In this document: piece after piece, positions 50,035-61,161 of the stretch
Layout: each line of letters opens with the position of its first letter
Position numbering within the stretch: the first letter of the stretch is position 1
Assembly (NCBI GenBank): GCA_037013495.1
Contig: CM072805.1
Location: 19,680,669 to 19,744,668, forward strand
Origin: Hippophae tibetana
Taxonomy: Eukaryota; Streptophyta; Magnoliopsida; Rosales; Elaeagnaceae
Direction: 5' to 3'
DNA length: 64,000 nt
Translations under genes and position numbers: made by a program
The notes under the pieces: model-generated
The model's database searches: none
Told to the model about the DNA's origin: nothing
The model's input: only the letters and a program-made list of their open reading frames with translations

Positions 50035-52260
50035 TAGGTATGTCAGTTAGAGTTCATGCAAAGATATTTGAGTTATTCCTGAGGAATTATGAGAGTTGTG
50101 CTTCTAGCTCCATTGTCAAATCTTCACCCAATTATAAGGGTTGGCTCTCGCCTTTTACCTCTATGGGGAGGTTCCTTACTTCATTTAGGTTTATTGATTT
50201 TATAAGGCCTTGGCTCTCTGGCTTCCTTTGAGGGAAACCTCTCAATAATTGCTATTTGCGGGCCACTTCCTTCATAGTAGCCTTATAACAACTTCTAGCC
50301 TTCTCTTGGTCTCCCCTAATCTTCTCTCGCCCTTAATTACTTGGTGGAGGGTGGATGGGATTGCCTTCATCTTATGTATCCAAGGTATTCCCAAGATGGC
50401 GTTGTAGTGAGTTGGGACATCGATGATTACAAAAGTGTTCATTACTATCATTCCTTTTGCCATAATAGGCAGCACTACCATTCCTTTGGCATAGGTAGTA
50501 CTATTGTTAAACCCTACAAGAGGGAACTACCTCTTGACAATTTTAGGGTCCTTTATTCCTAGAGCTCTTTCAGGGATCATAAAAATGAGGTCTACCAAAC
50601 TTCCCATATCAATCATTATTCTACAAATGTCACAAGATCCAATCCTCATGGTAAGACGAGGTCTCGTTCTTCTCATTGAAAACAATTTCAGTGGCAGGTA
50701 TTATGTTGTCCAATGCGTATACATGGTGGCACTATGCAACTCTCTAACAAATCTTTTGCGTGAGTTATTGAAGTTTTCGCTAACCCATAATCCTCCATGT
50801 ATGGTGTGTATAGTTCTGATATTGGTTTCTTTGAAGGGCTATCTTCTGTTGCTAGTCAGGTTTGTTATTTTTGGCACCTCTTGCCTATTTTGGTGATTTC
50901 TTTGATCTCTATTTTTTGCGATGAGGTCCTTCAGATATCCCCTTGCTAATAACTCTTTTATCTCCTTCTTGAGTTGTCTACAATATTTTGTATCATGGCC
51001 CACATCTTTATGGAAGGCATACTATTTGGATGTGTCTCTAAGTGGGGATTTCATCTTGGCTGGCCACCTGACATTGGGTTGCTCTTCCATTCTCATCACT
51101 AATTGGGTTAGATTTACTCTCAAGAGAGGATCCATGAAGGGAGAAAGTGACCTCTCCCAAGGCTCTCTATTTCTTGACCATTATCCGATTGACCTGTTAT
51201 TTGGTGTAAAATGTTTATTCTTTGTTGTTTTGATGTTCCCCGTCTAGGCTTATCCTCCTCTTCTCTTTGTCAAGAACTGTCTGGGCCTAACTCTCTCTCC
51301 AAGTTGACAAACTTTCTAACCTCGTTATAGGATTCTTCCAAAGTGCAAGGCATTGTCTTGCTTAATTTTATAAATAGGTCAAAATTATTTGGGAGACCTC
51401 TCTGGAATGCTTCTATAGCTATAGAGTTAGGACAATCAGATATTTTCATTTTTCCCTCCCAAAAATGTTTCATATACTCCTCGGTGGATTTTCCCCTCCT
51501 CTGGACCATGGAGAAAAGGTGGTGTGATTCTTTCCTCAAGGGCTTATCATAAGTGTAGTTTGTGATAAAGAGTCAAGAAAACTATTGAAAATAGGTCATG
51601 GATCGGGGGGCTAAGTTGTTGAACCATTTTTGGGCGCCTTCATGGGAGTCATGGATGTTTTGAAGTGTTGTATCTGCATCATTATGTCCTTCGTCCCAAA
51701 ATAATCAGGGAATTATGGGCATTGAACTTGGCTATTGGTTCATCATTTTCTATATTATTATAAAAGGGGGAGATACATAATTGTTCACAATCTTTGTCCA
51801 CATCATAAGGAGTTTTACCCTTCTTGTTTTTCTCATGAGCTACCTTCAAGGCTAGGTCTTGCTTTTTATTGGCTTCCTCCAATGCTTAAAATTGTGCCTC
51901 CCAATTCTTCCTTTCTTGAACCTACTGTTCCTTTTTAAGTCTCGTCAAACTATAAAGGTGGTTCCTTTCATCTTATTTCTTTGTGTGGTCTGGCTTGAGC
52001 TAGCCCTATCCTGCTATGTTTCTGTCAATTGGATCTGCTACTTGGTCGACCAGGACCCTTCCTCCTCACTGGGACCATAGTGCCATGTTTTCTCTTCTTT
52101 TTTCCTCAAGCTCCTTTCTCTTTTATCCTAACCTCATTGAGGGGTGGTGTTGCATCTTCTGGAGTTGCTCTCGTTCCTTTGTTATCCAATTTGAACATCT
52201 ATTCGCATGAGTTTCCACCTATTGATGTGTGTAGAATGGCTTGTGTCTTAGGTGCAATTT
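50035..52260 (-). pseudogene. Tat gag and protease remnant, unit 2
   Basis: Minus strand. Gag pieces: KKQDLALKVAHEKNKKGK (51,682-51,882) and STEEYMKHFWEGKMKISDCP with AIEAFQRGL (51,270-51,539). Protease tail: YNAILGIPWIHKMKAIP (50,272-50,481). At about 50,035 the sequence jumps directly from RNase H-side to protease-side sequence, deleting ~1.17 kb that unit 1 still has (about 15,670-16,843). Confidence 0.65.
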
Positions 52261-52383
52261 TTTTTAACAAAGCATGACAGATTTCTTAAGCTCATCTTAA
52301 GACTCAAAGTAAAATCCCAAGAAGTATGGGGTCAGAAACTTAAGCTCGACCTAAAAATCTAGGCCCTACGGTGGGTGCCAAAA

Positions 52384-52736
52384 TGTTTAGGATTAATCTA
52401 GTTTACAGAGAGAAAACTTTCAGAAAAGTTGAATGGCTGAATGTATGGATCTCATAGGAGGTCCATATATTTATAGAACATTACATATACATGTGTAAAT
52501 TACATAATAAATACATATATTTACTTGTTAAAAGGGTATACTTGACATAAAGTACAACATATCAGGGGTTAAGGTCAACCCTAGCTCGGGATGATCATTG
52601 AGCTCGGGCTGATCATTGAACTCGGGCTATCTTACGGGTAGAAAATTTAGGGTGTTTATCCTTCCATCTCGGGTTGGTGACATGGCTTGAACTAATTGCA
52701 TGGATCGGGCACCAAGCCGGTCCAAATATCCAAACA
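52384..52736 (-). repeat. Tat 5' LTR, unit 2
   Basis: TGTTTAGGATTA...ATATCCAAACA followed by tacct. The PBS adjoins its left edge (minus strand, TGGCACCCACCGTAGGG). It is the best-preserved LTR of this family in the window. Confidence 0.82.
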
Positions 52737-52741
52737 TACCT

Positions 52742-54026
52742 CACTAGCTCAAGCAATGTCCTATTAATCCTCTCTACAAGGTCATTCTATTGAAGAGTGT
52801 ATGCTACTATCCTGCACCTAGTGATTTCATATTCCTCACAAAACTTGTTGAAATTATTGTTGTAGAACTCTATTCCATTGTCAATCCTTACGTATTTTAT
52901 CTTTATACCAATTTGCACTTCCACTTGAGTATTCCAAACTTCGAAGTTTTCAAGCACGTCATCTTTGGTTTTTTATGTGTATACCTATACCTTTCTTGAG
53001 AAGTCATCTACGAAGGAAACAAAGTATCTTAAACCACCTAGGGATGGGTTTCTTGCTAGCCCATATAGGTCTGCATGTATGTATCCCAATTTTTCCCTAG
53101 TGACATTTTCACCTCTTGTAAACTTCACTCTTTTGACTTTTCCCAAGATACAATGTTCTCAAATAAGTAATTTTCCCTTTTTAGGTTACCTAACAATTCT
53201 TACCTTATCAACTCATTAAGACCCTTTTCACTAACGTGTGCTAGCCTCTTATGCCACAGCTACATTTCTGGTTCCTTCACACTCTCACTTAGTGTGACTA
53301 GAGGTAAGTTCATAACACCCATTAAGAAATACAATCCATTTCTTAATGTAGCTTTAAAGAACACAATAAACCATCTTACCACTTTCAATTCCATTCCATG
53401 GCCTCTGAAATAAAAACCTTCTCTTGCAAGCATGCCAAGAGAAATTAAATTTCTCTTTAGTGTCAAGACATGCCTCACATTTGACACAACCCTCTCCATT
53501 TAATCAACAAGAGTTAGTGAAACAACACCAGTTCCTACAATCTTGCAAGGTTGATCATTGCCCATGTATGCTATGCTTCCATCTGTTTTCTTGTATGACA
53601 TAAAGCCTTATTTATGTAGAGTTAATCATATGGTAGGAAAACCTAGAGTCCAAGATCCACTTTTAGATGTGAGGTTTTTAAAAATTCTCAAGAACAACTC
53701 CTCTAATTTAAGCCACAAGCCACGTGGAAAGGTTTCATCATTCACCTATCTTAGCACTGAATCAGAGAGATTCAAGATCATGCTTGTAAATGTTGTATCC
53801 ATCATCTCTTATTTCATGGGTAATATGGTATGCTCTGGGAAAGATGGAGTTTCATCCAACACAGTAGAGACCTTTTATTGGACAAGTACTCCTTTCATCT
53901 TTTTCCTCCAAATCACAAATTCTCTTGCGCCAAAAAATCTTTCTATGTCGAGCGTGCATGTATCTTTGATCCACTTCAAGAATAGATACAAGAAAGCTTA
54001 GTTGGAACCACTTTAGCCTCGATAAC
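52742..54026 (-). pseudogene. Copia-1 gag/protease/integrase remnant, unit 2
   Basis: Minus strand. Gag is reduced to a DIERFFGAREFVIW-like start near 53,960-54,000. Then comes the protease/pre-integrase stretch with SIAYMGNDQPCKIVG (about 53,560) and RHVLTLKRNLISLGMLAREG (53,260-53,499). The pre-integrase zinc region LWHKRLAHVSEKGL follows, and integrase with KVKRVKF, FVSFVDDFS and KYVRIDNGIEF down to 52,742, where the Tat element interrupts it. Stops are present throughout. The short gag indicates an internal deletion. Confidence 0.7.
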
Positions 54027-54039
54027 GCTCTGGTACCAA
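54027..54039 (-). other. Copia-1 primer-binding site
   Basis: On the minus strand TTGGTACCAGAGC, a one-base variant of TTGGTATCAGAGC, which pairs with the initiator methionine tRNA and is the normal copia primer site. It lies 3 bp inside the 5' LTR. Confidence 0.85.
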
Positions 54040-54042
54040 TTT

Positions 54043-54515
54043 TGTGAGAAATTTTGGTTCAAAAAATGCCAAGAAGAACAATGCAATGACATAAATTTTA
54101 TAGTGGCTATGCCCAAATTGGCCTACATCCACTTTCCAATAACAACAAGCCTTATTCCTTCAATCAACTCGAGTACAAGCTTTGAAGAACCTGTTAAGAT
54201 CACGAATGGTGGTTATCGAGATCCTCACCAAGAATTTCAACCTTCCATTCCAATACACACTAGTTTTTCCTCTCTATTTTCCTTGTTTTGTAACATAAGA
54301 TTTTTCCACACCCTTGTCTAGTTTCTCCTCTCTAATTATAGTAAAAAATTGAATTACAATGTTCTCAACTAACTAATACATAGAGGATAATAACCTAAGT
54401 TAGTTGTAACTATTTTTAAGTAATTTAAATGCCTACTATGTAAGGCTTACACTACCCATTAAATATTGTACTAAATGTAGTATAAGGATCAACTTTATTA
54501 ACTCCAATTCTCATA
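54043..54515 (-). repeat. Copia-1 5' LTR, unit 2
   Basis: TGTGAGAAATTT...CAATTCTCATA on the plus strand (last bases decayed from CACA). Pairs with the LTRs at 1,030-1,513 and 34,200-34,647. The flank after it (agtca) has no matching duplication left of either 3' LTR. Confidence 0.75.
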
Positions 54516-55384
54516 AGTCATTTCTTTTTTACTTAATTCTTCTCCAGAATTGATCTAGTAAGAGCTTTTGGATGTCACTAGCTCTAAGAATCTACTGAAT
54601 GGCCAAGTTTACTCCTATTGGAGAGTTGATAGAGTTGTTGATTTTGCTACTTTAGATGAGAGCTCGATATCTTTTGATTAGTTTTCTTGTGTTTAAACTA
54701 ATAATTTTGTTTGGTTCTGTTGTAATTGGTTCAATTTCATTGGTTTTTTCTTTATTTTTATGCTTCTTGTTTGTTCTAATTTTAGTTCGAGTCTTAGGGT
54801 GGTTTTGTAGGTTCTGGTTGTATCTACTTTTGAATTTGATTTATTTTCTCTCATTCCTAGTAAGTTTCTTAGGCAACCTTTGGCTTGTTGAAGATATCCC
54901 TGAGTCTATTACTTGTATTGTTGTTTTTCTATTTCTTATGTTTTGATATCATTTAGAGTCTTTACTTTTAGGTGATTTGGCATGTACTTTATATAATTTC
55001 TTTTAGATAAAACTCTCTTATTTAAAGAAAAATATTCACATGTAATAAACTTGCAATCGTATACTGAAAAGTTGAGACATGTTTCTTAGATATGAAATTC
55101 CAAAATTTTGATGAAACATTGGCTCATGGTTATCACTTTAATGTAATTTACCAAATTAAATTTAATTTTAAATAACAATCCATACATCTTTTTTTACTCA
55201 TAACCATTTATACGTCATTGATGTTGTTTTAGTTCAACAACGTCAACTTGTGCATACATGCTCTTGCAAAGTAGTTTATATCATCTCTAGTTACATAAAA
55301 TATCCAAATAATCATTGCTCTTTACTCACAAAACTAGTAAAAAAGCTCTAAGATAGCTTATGTGAACAATGAACTATTCATAGT
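54516..55384. other. Intergenic region between Copia-1 and the HVA22-like gene
   Basis: T-rich on the plus strand. The 96-codon frame at 54,656-54,946 is hydrophobic only because of T-richness, and I see no recognisable motif. The last ~150 bases should contain the 3' UTR and polyadenylation region of the minus-strand gene. Confidence 0.5.
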
Positions 55385-55861
55385 CTACATAGCAGTTGTT
55401 AAATGAATCCGAGCCTGGTGCTTTCGGCCTTTAAGATGTGATTCCATGACAATCACACAAGGGCAGCTTATCTTACAGAGATCACACCAGAGTGAAGGAG
55501 ATTTCACCTCAATAGTTTGTTTATTTGGGATCTTTTTATGTTTCTTTTCAATCTCTTCCTTATCCTTTGTGCTAATTTTCTGCTTCATTTCATTGCTCAA
55601 TGGAGCCTTTGTTGTCTCCCCTTTGAGTTTGTTTGAATTTGTAGCGCTTGAATCGGGTGGAACACTCTTAAGCCAGACTTGCACATTTTCTATAATAGGC
55701 ATTGTTCCACTTTCAGCTTTTTGTATATCAGAGGAAGCCCTCTTCACTGCCCTCCGACAACGTCGAGATTGATAGGAATTTAAAGTTGTCTCTTTTTGAG
55801 TCTCATGAATTACATCGCAACTTATCTTAGTCCTAATGAAACTGGGTTCAATTTGGCTAAC
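55385..55861 (-). CDS. HVA22-like gene, terminal exon with U1/matrin-type zinc finger
   Basis: 477 nt; acceptor tgcatgcag, stop TAG. Encodes 158 residues: a basic segment (SRRCRRAVKRASSD), a Ser/Pro/Lys-rich linker with KDKEEIEKKHKK, and a final SLWCDLCKISC...VMESHLKGRKH. The C-x2-C...H-x5-H spacing and GRKH ending fit the U1-like/zf-met C2H2 class, usually an RNA-binding or nuclear finger. Coupling it to an ER membrane domain is unusual, but the open frame and matching phase argue that it belongs to the gene. Confidence 0.82.
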   Translation of the reverse strand, partial: VSQIEPSFIRTKISCDVIHETQKETTLNSYQSRRCRRAVKRASSDIQKAESGTMPIIENVQVWLKSVPPDSSATNSNKLKGETTKAPLSNEMKQKISTKDKEEIEKKHKKIPNKQTIEVKSPSLWCDLCKISCPCVIVMESHLKGRKHQARIHLTTAM

Positions 55862-58800
55862 CTGCATGCATATACATGGTAAAAGAAGCAAAAACAAATT
55901 ACAGTTATTCTATTTTCAAAACTTTGTAAGAATAAAATGCATATATATAACTGTTCGAGCCCTAAATAGATATATTTTTGCAAATTTAGAGAAAAATGTC
56001 CCAAAATCACATACATGATTCATGTAGGCTTACATAAGTCACATACACCATGTACATAATCATTTACAAGCTCTACATAAACGATTTTGGTACATTTTTA
56101 CTTAATCCCAAAAAACATGTGATTTTGGAGTTTCAATTTCAATGATTTGAATAAGAAATAACAGGTTTCCTTTCTCAAATGAGTCAGCTATTCCTCAATT
56201 AAAAGAACAAAAACAAAACAATAAATCACATTTTAAAAACCAATAACTATAAGCGAATAATATATAAAAATATAAAACATTACCTCCAAAGCTTTGATGT
56301 CTTCATGTAAAACGTCTGGCTCTCTTGAGTAGAACTAGGATAAGAGAAACATGTAAAAATTATTAGTCCACCAATGCAGTATCAATGAACTTGTCCGTTT
56401 ACAAGAATATATAGTATAATGAATTCTCCTATTCTATCACCTAAAAAGTCACAGTAGCATAAATGATTTTGGTACATTTTTTACTTACGCCAAAAACAAC
56501 CCGATAATTTTGGAGCCTCGATTTCTACAATCTTAATGAGAAACAACAGGTTTTCTTTCTCAAATGAGTTAATTATTCCTCAATTAAGAGAATAAAAATA
56601 AAACAACAAATCACTCATTTTAAAAAACCAATAACTATAAGCAAATAATATATAGATAGAACATAACTTGATCTTGATAAATTGCCATTACATCGTTCTT
56701 TTCCGTTACCTCCACAACTTTGATGTCTTCTTGTAAAACTTCTGGCTCCCTTGTGTTAGACTATAACAAGTGAAGCATGTAAAGATCATTAGTCCACCAA
56801 TGCAGTATCAATGAACATATCCATTTACAAGAGAATATTGTATCATGAATTCTCATATTCTATCACCTAACAAGTCATATTAGCTACAAATGTATGTGTA
56901 TATGATTTTAAAACATCTTGTCTACCGATGTAGGCAACATGAGTCATGTACACCATGTACATGATCATAAAAAATCTATGCATACGAAATTTTGATACAT
57001 TTTTTACTTATGCCCAAAAAACCTTATAATTTTCGGGTCTCAATTTTTAAAATCTTAATAAGAAACAACATGTTTCTTTTCACAAATGAGTCGGCTATTC
57101 CTTAATTAAAAGAACAAAACTAAAACAACAAATCACTCATTTTAAAAATCAATAACTACAAGCAAATAATATATAGAAATATAAACCATTACTTGATCTT
57201 GATAAATTTCCATTACTTCATTCTTTTCTGTTACCTCCACAGCTTTGATGTTTTTATGTAAAACTTCTAGCTCCCTTGTGTTGGACTACAATAAGTGAAG
57301 CATGCAAAGATCATTAATCCACCAATGTAGTATCAATGAACATGTCCATTTACAAGAGAATATTGTATCATGAATTCTCCTATTTTATCACCTAACAAGT
57401 CACTTTAGCTACAAAAGTATGTGCATATGATCTAAAAACATCATGTCAACCAGTGTAGGCTACATGAGTCATGTACACCATGTACATGATCATAATTTGT
57501 GTATAAGCGATTTTGGTACATTTTTTAATTAAGCCCAAAAAACCCTATAATTTTGTGGCCCAAATTTCTACAATCTTAATGAGAAACAATAAGTTTCCTT
57601 TCTCAAATGAGTCACTTATTTCTCAATTAAAAGAACAAAAATAAAACAACAAATCACATTTTAAAAACCAATAACTATAAGCGAATAATATATAGAAATA
57701 TAAAATATTACTTGATCTTCATCCATTGTCATTGCTTCATTCTTTTCTGTTACTTCCAAAGCTTTGATGTGTTCCTGTAAAACTTCTGGCTCGCTTGTAT
57801 TAGACTACAATAATTGAAGCATGTAAAGATCATTAGTCCACCAATGTAGTATCAATGAACATATCCATTTACAAGAGAAGATTGTATCATGAATTCTCTT
57901 ATTCTATCACCTAACAAGTCACTTTAGCTACAAATGTATGTGTATATGATCTTAAAACATCTTGTCCACCGATGTAGGCAACATGAGTCACGTACACCAT
58001 GTACATGATCATAAAAAAATCTATGCATAAGCAATTTTGATACGTTTTTTACTTACACCCAAAAAACCTTATAATTTTGAGACCTCAATTTTTACAATCT
58101 TAATGAGAAACAACATGTTTCTTTTCACAAATGAGTCGGCTATTCCTCAATTGAAAGAACAAAACTAAAACAACAAATCACTCATTTTAAAAATCATTAA
58201 CTACAAGCAAATAATATATAGAAATATAAAACATTACTTGATCTTGATAAATTTCCATTACTTCATTCTTTTCTGTTACCTCCACAGCTTGGATGTTTTT
58301 ATGTAAAACTTCTGGCTCCCTTGTGTTGGACTACAATAAGTGAAGCATGTAAAGATCATTAATGCACCAATGCAGTATCAATGAACATGAACATGTACAA
58401 GAGAATACTGTAAAAAGAATTCTCCTATTCTATCACCTAACAAGTCACATTAGCTACAAATGTATGTGTATATGATCTTAAAACATCATGTCAACCAGTG
58501 TAGGCTACATGAGTCATGTACACCATGTACATTATCATAATTTGTGTATAAGCGATTTTGGTACATTTTTTACTTACGCCCAAAAAACCCTATAATTTTG
58601 TAGCCCCAATTTCTACAATCTTAATGAGAAACAACAAGTTTCCTTTCTCAAATGAGTCACTTATTCCTCAATTAAAAGAACAAAAATAAAACAACAAATC
58701 ACATTTTAAAAACCAATAACTATAAGCGAATAATATATAGAAATATAAAATATTACTTGATCTTGATCCATTGTCATTACTTTATTCTTTTCTGTTACCT

Positions 58801-61161
58801 CCAAAGCTTTGATGTGTTCCTGTAAAACTTCTGGCTCCCTTGTATTAGACTACAATAATTGAAGCATGTAAAGATCATTAGTCCACCAATGCAGTATCAA
58901 TGAACATATCCATTTACAAGAGAAGATTGTATCATGAATTCTCCTATTCTATCACCTAACAAGTCACATTAGCTACAAATGTATGTGTATATGATTTTAA
59001 AACACCTTGTCCACCGATGTAGGCAACATGAGTCACGTACACCATGTATATGATCATAAAAAAATCTATGCATAAGCAATTTTGATACATTTTTTACTTA
59101 CACCCAAAAAACCTTATAATTTTGAGACCTCAATTTTTACAATCTTAATGAGAAACAACACGTTTCTTTTCACAAATGAGTCGGATATTCCTCAATTAAA
59201 AGAACAAAACTAAAACAACAAATAACTCATTTTAAAAATCAGTAACTACAAGAAAATAATATATAAAAATATAAAACATTACTTGATCTTGATAACTTTC
59301 CATTACTTCATTCTTTTCTGTTACCTCCACAGCTTGGATGTTTTTATGTAAAACTTCTGACTCCCTTGTGTTGGACTATAATAAGTGAAGCATGTAAATA
59401 TCATTAATTCACTAATGCAGTATCAATGAACATGTACAAGAGAATACTATATCATGAATTCTACTATTCTATCACCTAACAAGTCACTTTAGCTACAAAT
59501 GTATATGTATATGATCTTAAAACATCCAGTCAGATATGAATTTATTCATATACCTTGTCGGTTAAGATTTTCTCCACAGCTTCAATTCCATACTCCTTTA
59601 CATATTTATCCAATTCATCTAGAAAGCTCTCCCTTGGTAACTGAGACTCCTTGTGTGTTTGGAACCAATTGACGATAATTTGAATGCCCGCAAAGATTAA
59701 AGGACGGATGAAGCATTTATAGACATACGAAGCACCATCAAAGTAAGGTATGACTAAAAAGCAGATAATGATTATCCTGATATATTGCCAGGAAAAAGGC
59801 CTGGCAAGTTAAAAATTGCATCATAAGTAACATGCAAATGAATGAAAATGAACATCGAGCATGTAAAATACTTTTATCATTTCCCAGAAAAGTTGAAAAA
59901 AATGCAACGATGAATGAATATAAGACAGATAACTACTAGAAAAACCTTTTTTCAATTTAAAAACATATGCAACGTTAATAAAATAAATATAAATATATTA
60001 CACTGACTCTTTTACTACACCAAGAGTCAATTTTTTTATACATATCTAAGTGTCGGATTCATCCATTTTTCTAAATATTTGAAAATTTATACTAAATTGT
60101 AGTATCCGAGTACCCATATTTATGTTCATATCATGAAACTTGGACGCGAGTACTTTACGAAAAATAAAAAGTCCATTTAACATAGCATTTAACCAGAAAA
60201 TGGATAAGAAAACCATAGACGTGTTCACACTACCAAAACAAACATGACTTATATTGCAGCTAGAAATGAAGGATTCACATAGTTTCTATCAAAGAGAAAA
60301 GAAGGATTTACATGGTAGATTAATCATTTCTACTTTTGCCTTCCTTCTCTTTCTTTCTATCTTTTTTTAGGTACATCAAGATCAAAATTGAAGGATGTGC
60401 AAACTTATTCAGAAAATTTGAGGCATTTGACAAACAATCTAATTGCAGTATATTATAATTTCAGATACTTGACCTAGAAACCATTCCATTACATTTGTAC
60501 CAAAAAGTTATATAAAGAGATTTTGTTTTGCATAAGGTTAAATGGCAATTAAAAAGACCATTGTGCAATGAAGTGAAAAATATTTTTCAACAAATCTCCA
60601 AAAACACATCTATTTAGGCCTAAACTGATTGTATAACACAGTGGATAAAAGTAGAGTATAATCACCATGCAAACAACTTCATGAAACCATGTTCAAGAAG
60701 CAACATAAGTGATAAGACAACCCAGTATGCATTCAATGTCTGACTGTCCGAAAAGGAATTGGTCTCAATTGCCCTAATGGAAGCACATCTGTCAAAAGCA
60801 AATTCACCATTGTCTCAATCATTAATTGTATCCATAACTAAAAGCTTCAACAATATATATCAAGCATGCTAGTTGAAGTAGTCTAGAGAGAAAGAGAACT
60901 TACATAGGATATACTAAAGCAAGAAGAGGCCTGTGTGTAAATAAAAAACAAAAATAAAGGAAAATAAGATGCTATTAGAACAAAACAGAGCACTTAGATG
61001 CTGCCAATTTCGCTTCCTTAGGAGTTAAACAAAGATGAACCAAAAAGAACAAAAGACACTATTCAACTTTACCAAAGTATAGTAGGTGAGAAAAGTGCAT
61101 ACCAGGCAAGAACAGTGACGCAATTACCAAATGAAAAATGGAGAAAACTCATAAGATCCAT
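55385..61161 (-). CDS. HVA22-like (TB2/DP1/REEP family) protein with tandem repeat exons and C-terminal C2H2 zinc finger
   Basis: Eleven exons predicted by eye, all joining in frame: 61,161-61,103; 60,930-60,904; 60,788-60,666; 59,800-59,554; repeat exons 59,375-59,283, 58,849-58,757, 58,330-58,238, 57,804-57,712, 57,285-57,193, 56,760-56,668; 56,334-56,284; 55,861-55,385. That is twelve segments counting the last; 1,542 nt, 513 residues. Residues 1-110 are the HVA22 domain: LAWPLLALVYP, CASIRAIETNSFSDSQ, AYWVVLSLMLLLEH, then a hydrophobic stretch ending CFLVIPYFDGASYVY. HVA22/Yop1/REEP proteins form hairpins in the ER membrane and shape tubules or affect vesicle traffic. Residues 153-355 are repeats, and 480-505 a zinc finger (WCDLC...HLKGRKH). 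All introns begin GT and end AG. The start is the ATG giving MDLMSFLHF. No stop interrupts any exon. Expression is unproven, and a copia LTR lies close upstream. Confidence 0.82.
56284..59375 (-). repeat. Tandemly duplicated coding exons, six full plus one short
   Basis: Six 93-nt exons, each with acceptor (t)ag before TCYAAYAC and donor GTAATR (last one GTTATG), encode 31-residue units beginning SNT(R/S)EXEVL and containing EVTEKN and a final QDQ or EDQ. Type A (59,375; 58,330; 57,285) has VLHKNI(Q/K)AVE; type B (58,849; 57,804) has VLQEHIKALE; the 56,760 unit is intermediate (VLQEDIKVVE). The seventh exon (56,334-56,284, 51 nt) stops at the ALE codon, using GTAATG as a donor where the others continue GTAACAG. 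Exon starts are spaced 526, 519, 526, 519 and 525 bp, so A-to-A and B-to-B distances are exactly 1,045 bp. Introns are duplicated too. Confidence 0.88.
59554..59800 (-). CDS. HVA22-like gene, exon 4 (end of HVA22 domain)
   Basis: 247 nt; acceptor ttgccag, donor gtatat. Encodes PFSWQYIRIIIICFLVIP, then YFDGASYVYKCFIRP, the hallmark block of the HVA22 family, followed by a soluble tail with ESFLDELDKYVKEYGIEAVEKIL. That tail resembles the conserved amphipathic helix (AEKYIxENGxxAFEKI) found after the membrane part of plant HVA22 proteins. It ends in phase 0, which allows any number of the following 93-nt exons to be added or removed in frame. Confidence 0.85.
60666..61161 (-). CDS. HVA22-like gene, exons 1-3 (N-terminal membrane region)
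   Basis: Exon 1 (61,161-61,103) encodes MDLMSFLHFSFGNCVTVLA and ends TG before gtatgc. Exon 2 (60,930-60,904, only 27 nt) adds PLLALVYP after acacacag and ends before gtaagt. Exon 3 (60,788-60,666) encodes CASIRAIETNSF through GFMKLFA, following ttttgacag and ending before gtgatt. Splice phases match across all junctions (TG|G, AT|A, TG|G). The IRAIETNSFSDSQ stretch is close to the conserved IxAIET...DDxQW/L region of plant HVA22 proteins. A near-copy of exons 2 and 3 survives at 20,815-21,074. Confidence 0.85.

Larger units (their letters stand above)
38722..52736 (-). mobile_element. Tat-type Ty3/gypsy retrotransposon, unit 2
   Basis: Orthologous to 5,590-19,582, with the same tacct target duplication (38,717-38,721 and 52,737-52,741). 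The PBS is well preserved beside the 5' LTR (minus strand TGGCACCCACCGTAGGG, about 52,362-52,380). It lacks the two solo LTRs of unit 1 but contains a nested coding-deficient element (41,150-46,770). It has lost ~1.17 kb of RT (junction near 50,035), so it has no reverse transcriptase core. Confidence 0.8.
34200..54515 (-). mobile_element. Copia-1 LTR retrotransposon, unit 2, nested
   Basis: The unit 2 copy of the minus-strand copia element, more complete than unit 1 because it retains the 5' end: 5' LTR (54,043-54,515), PBS, a shortened gag, protease and integrase (52,742-54,026). It then has the nested Tat element (38,722-52,736), RT and RNase H (34,740-38,721) with solo LTR S (35,171-37,194), and a left-truncated 3' LTR (34,200-34,647). 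Sequence matching 706-1,058 of unit 1 is missing at the left LTR edge. Gag is internally deleted and pol is full of stops. Confidence 0.8.

Noticed and set aside
50504-51247. Plus-strand frames of 108-130 codons across the Tat gag/protease region
   Set aside because: They are reverse-strand shadows of recognisable minus-strand gag and protease.
54656-54946. 96-codon hydrophobic frame, possible membrane protein
   Set aside because: T-rich DNA gives Leu/Phe/Val runs; no start context, homologue or conserved motif seen.
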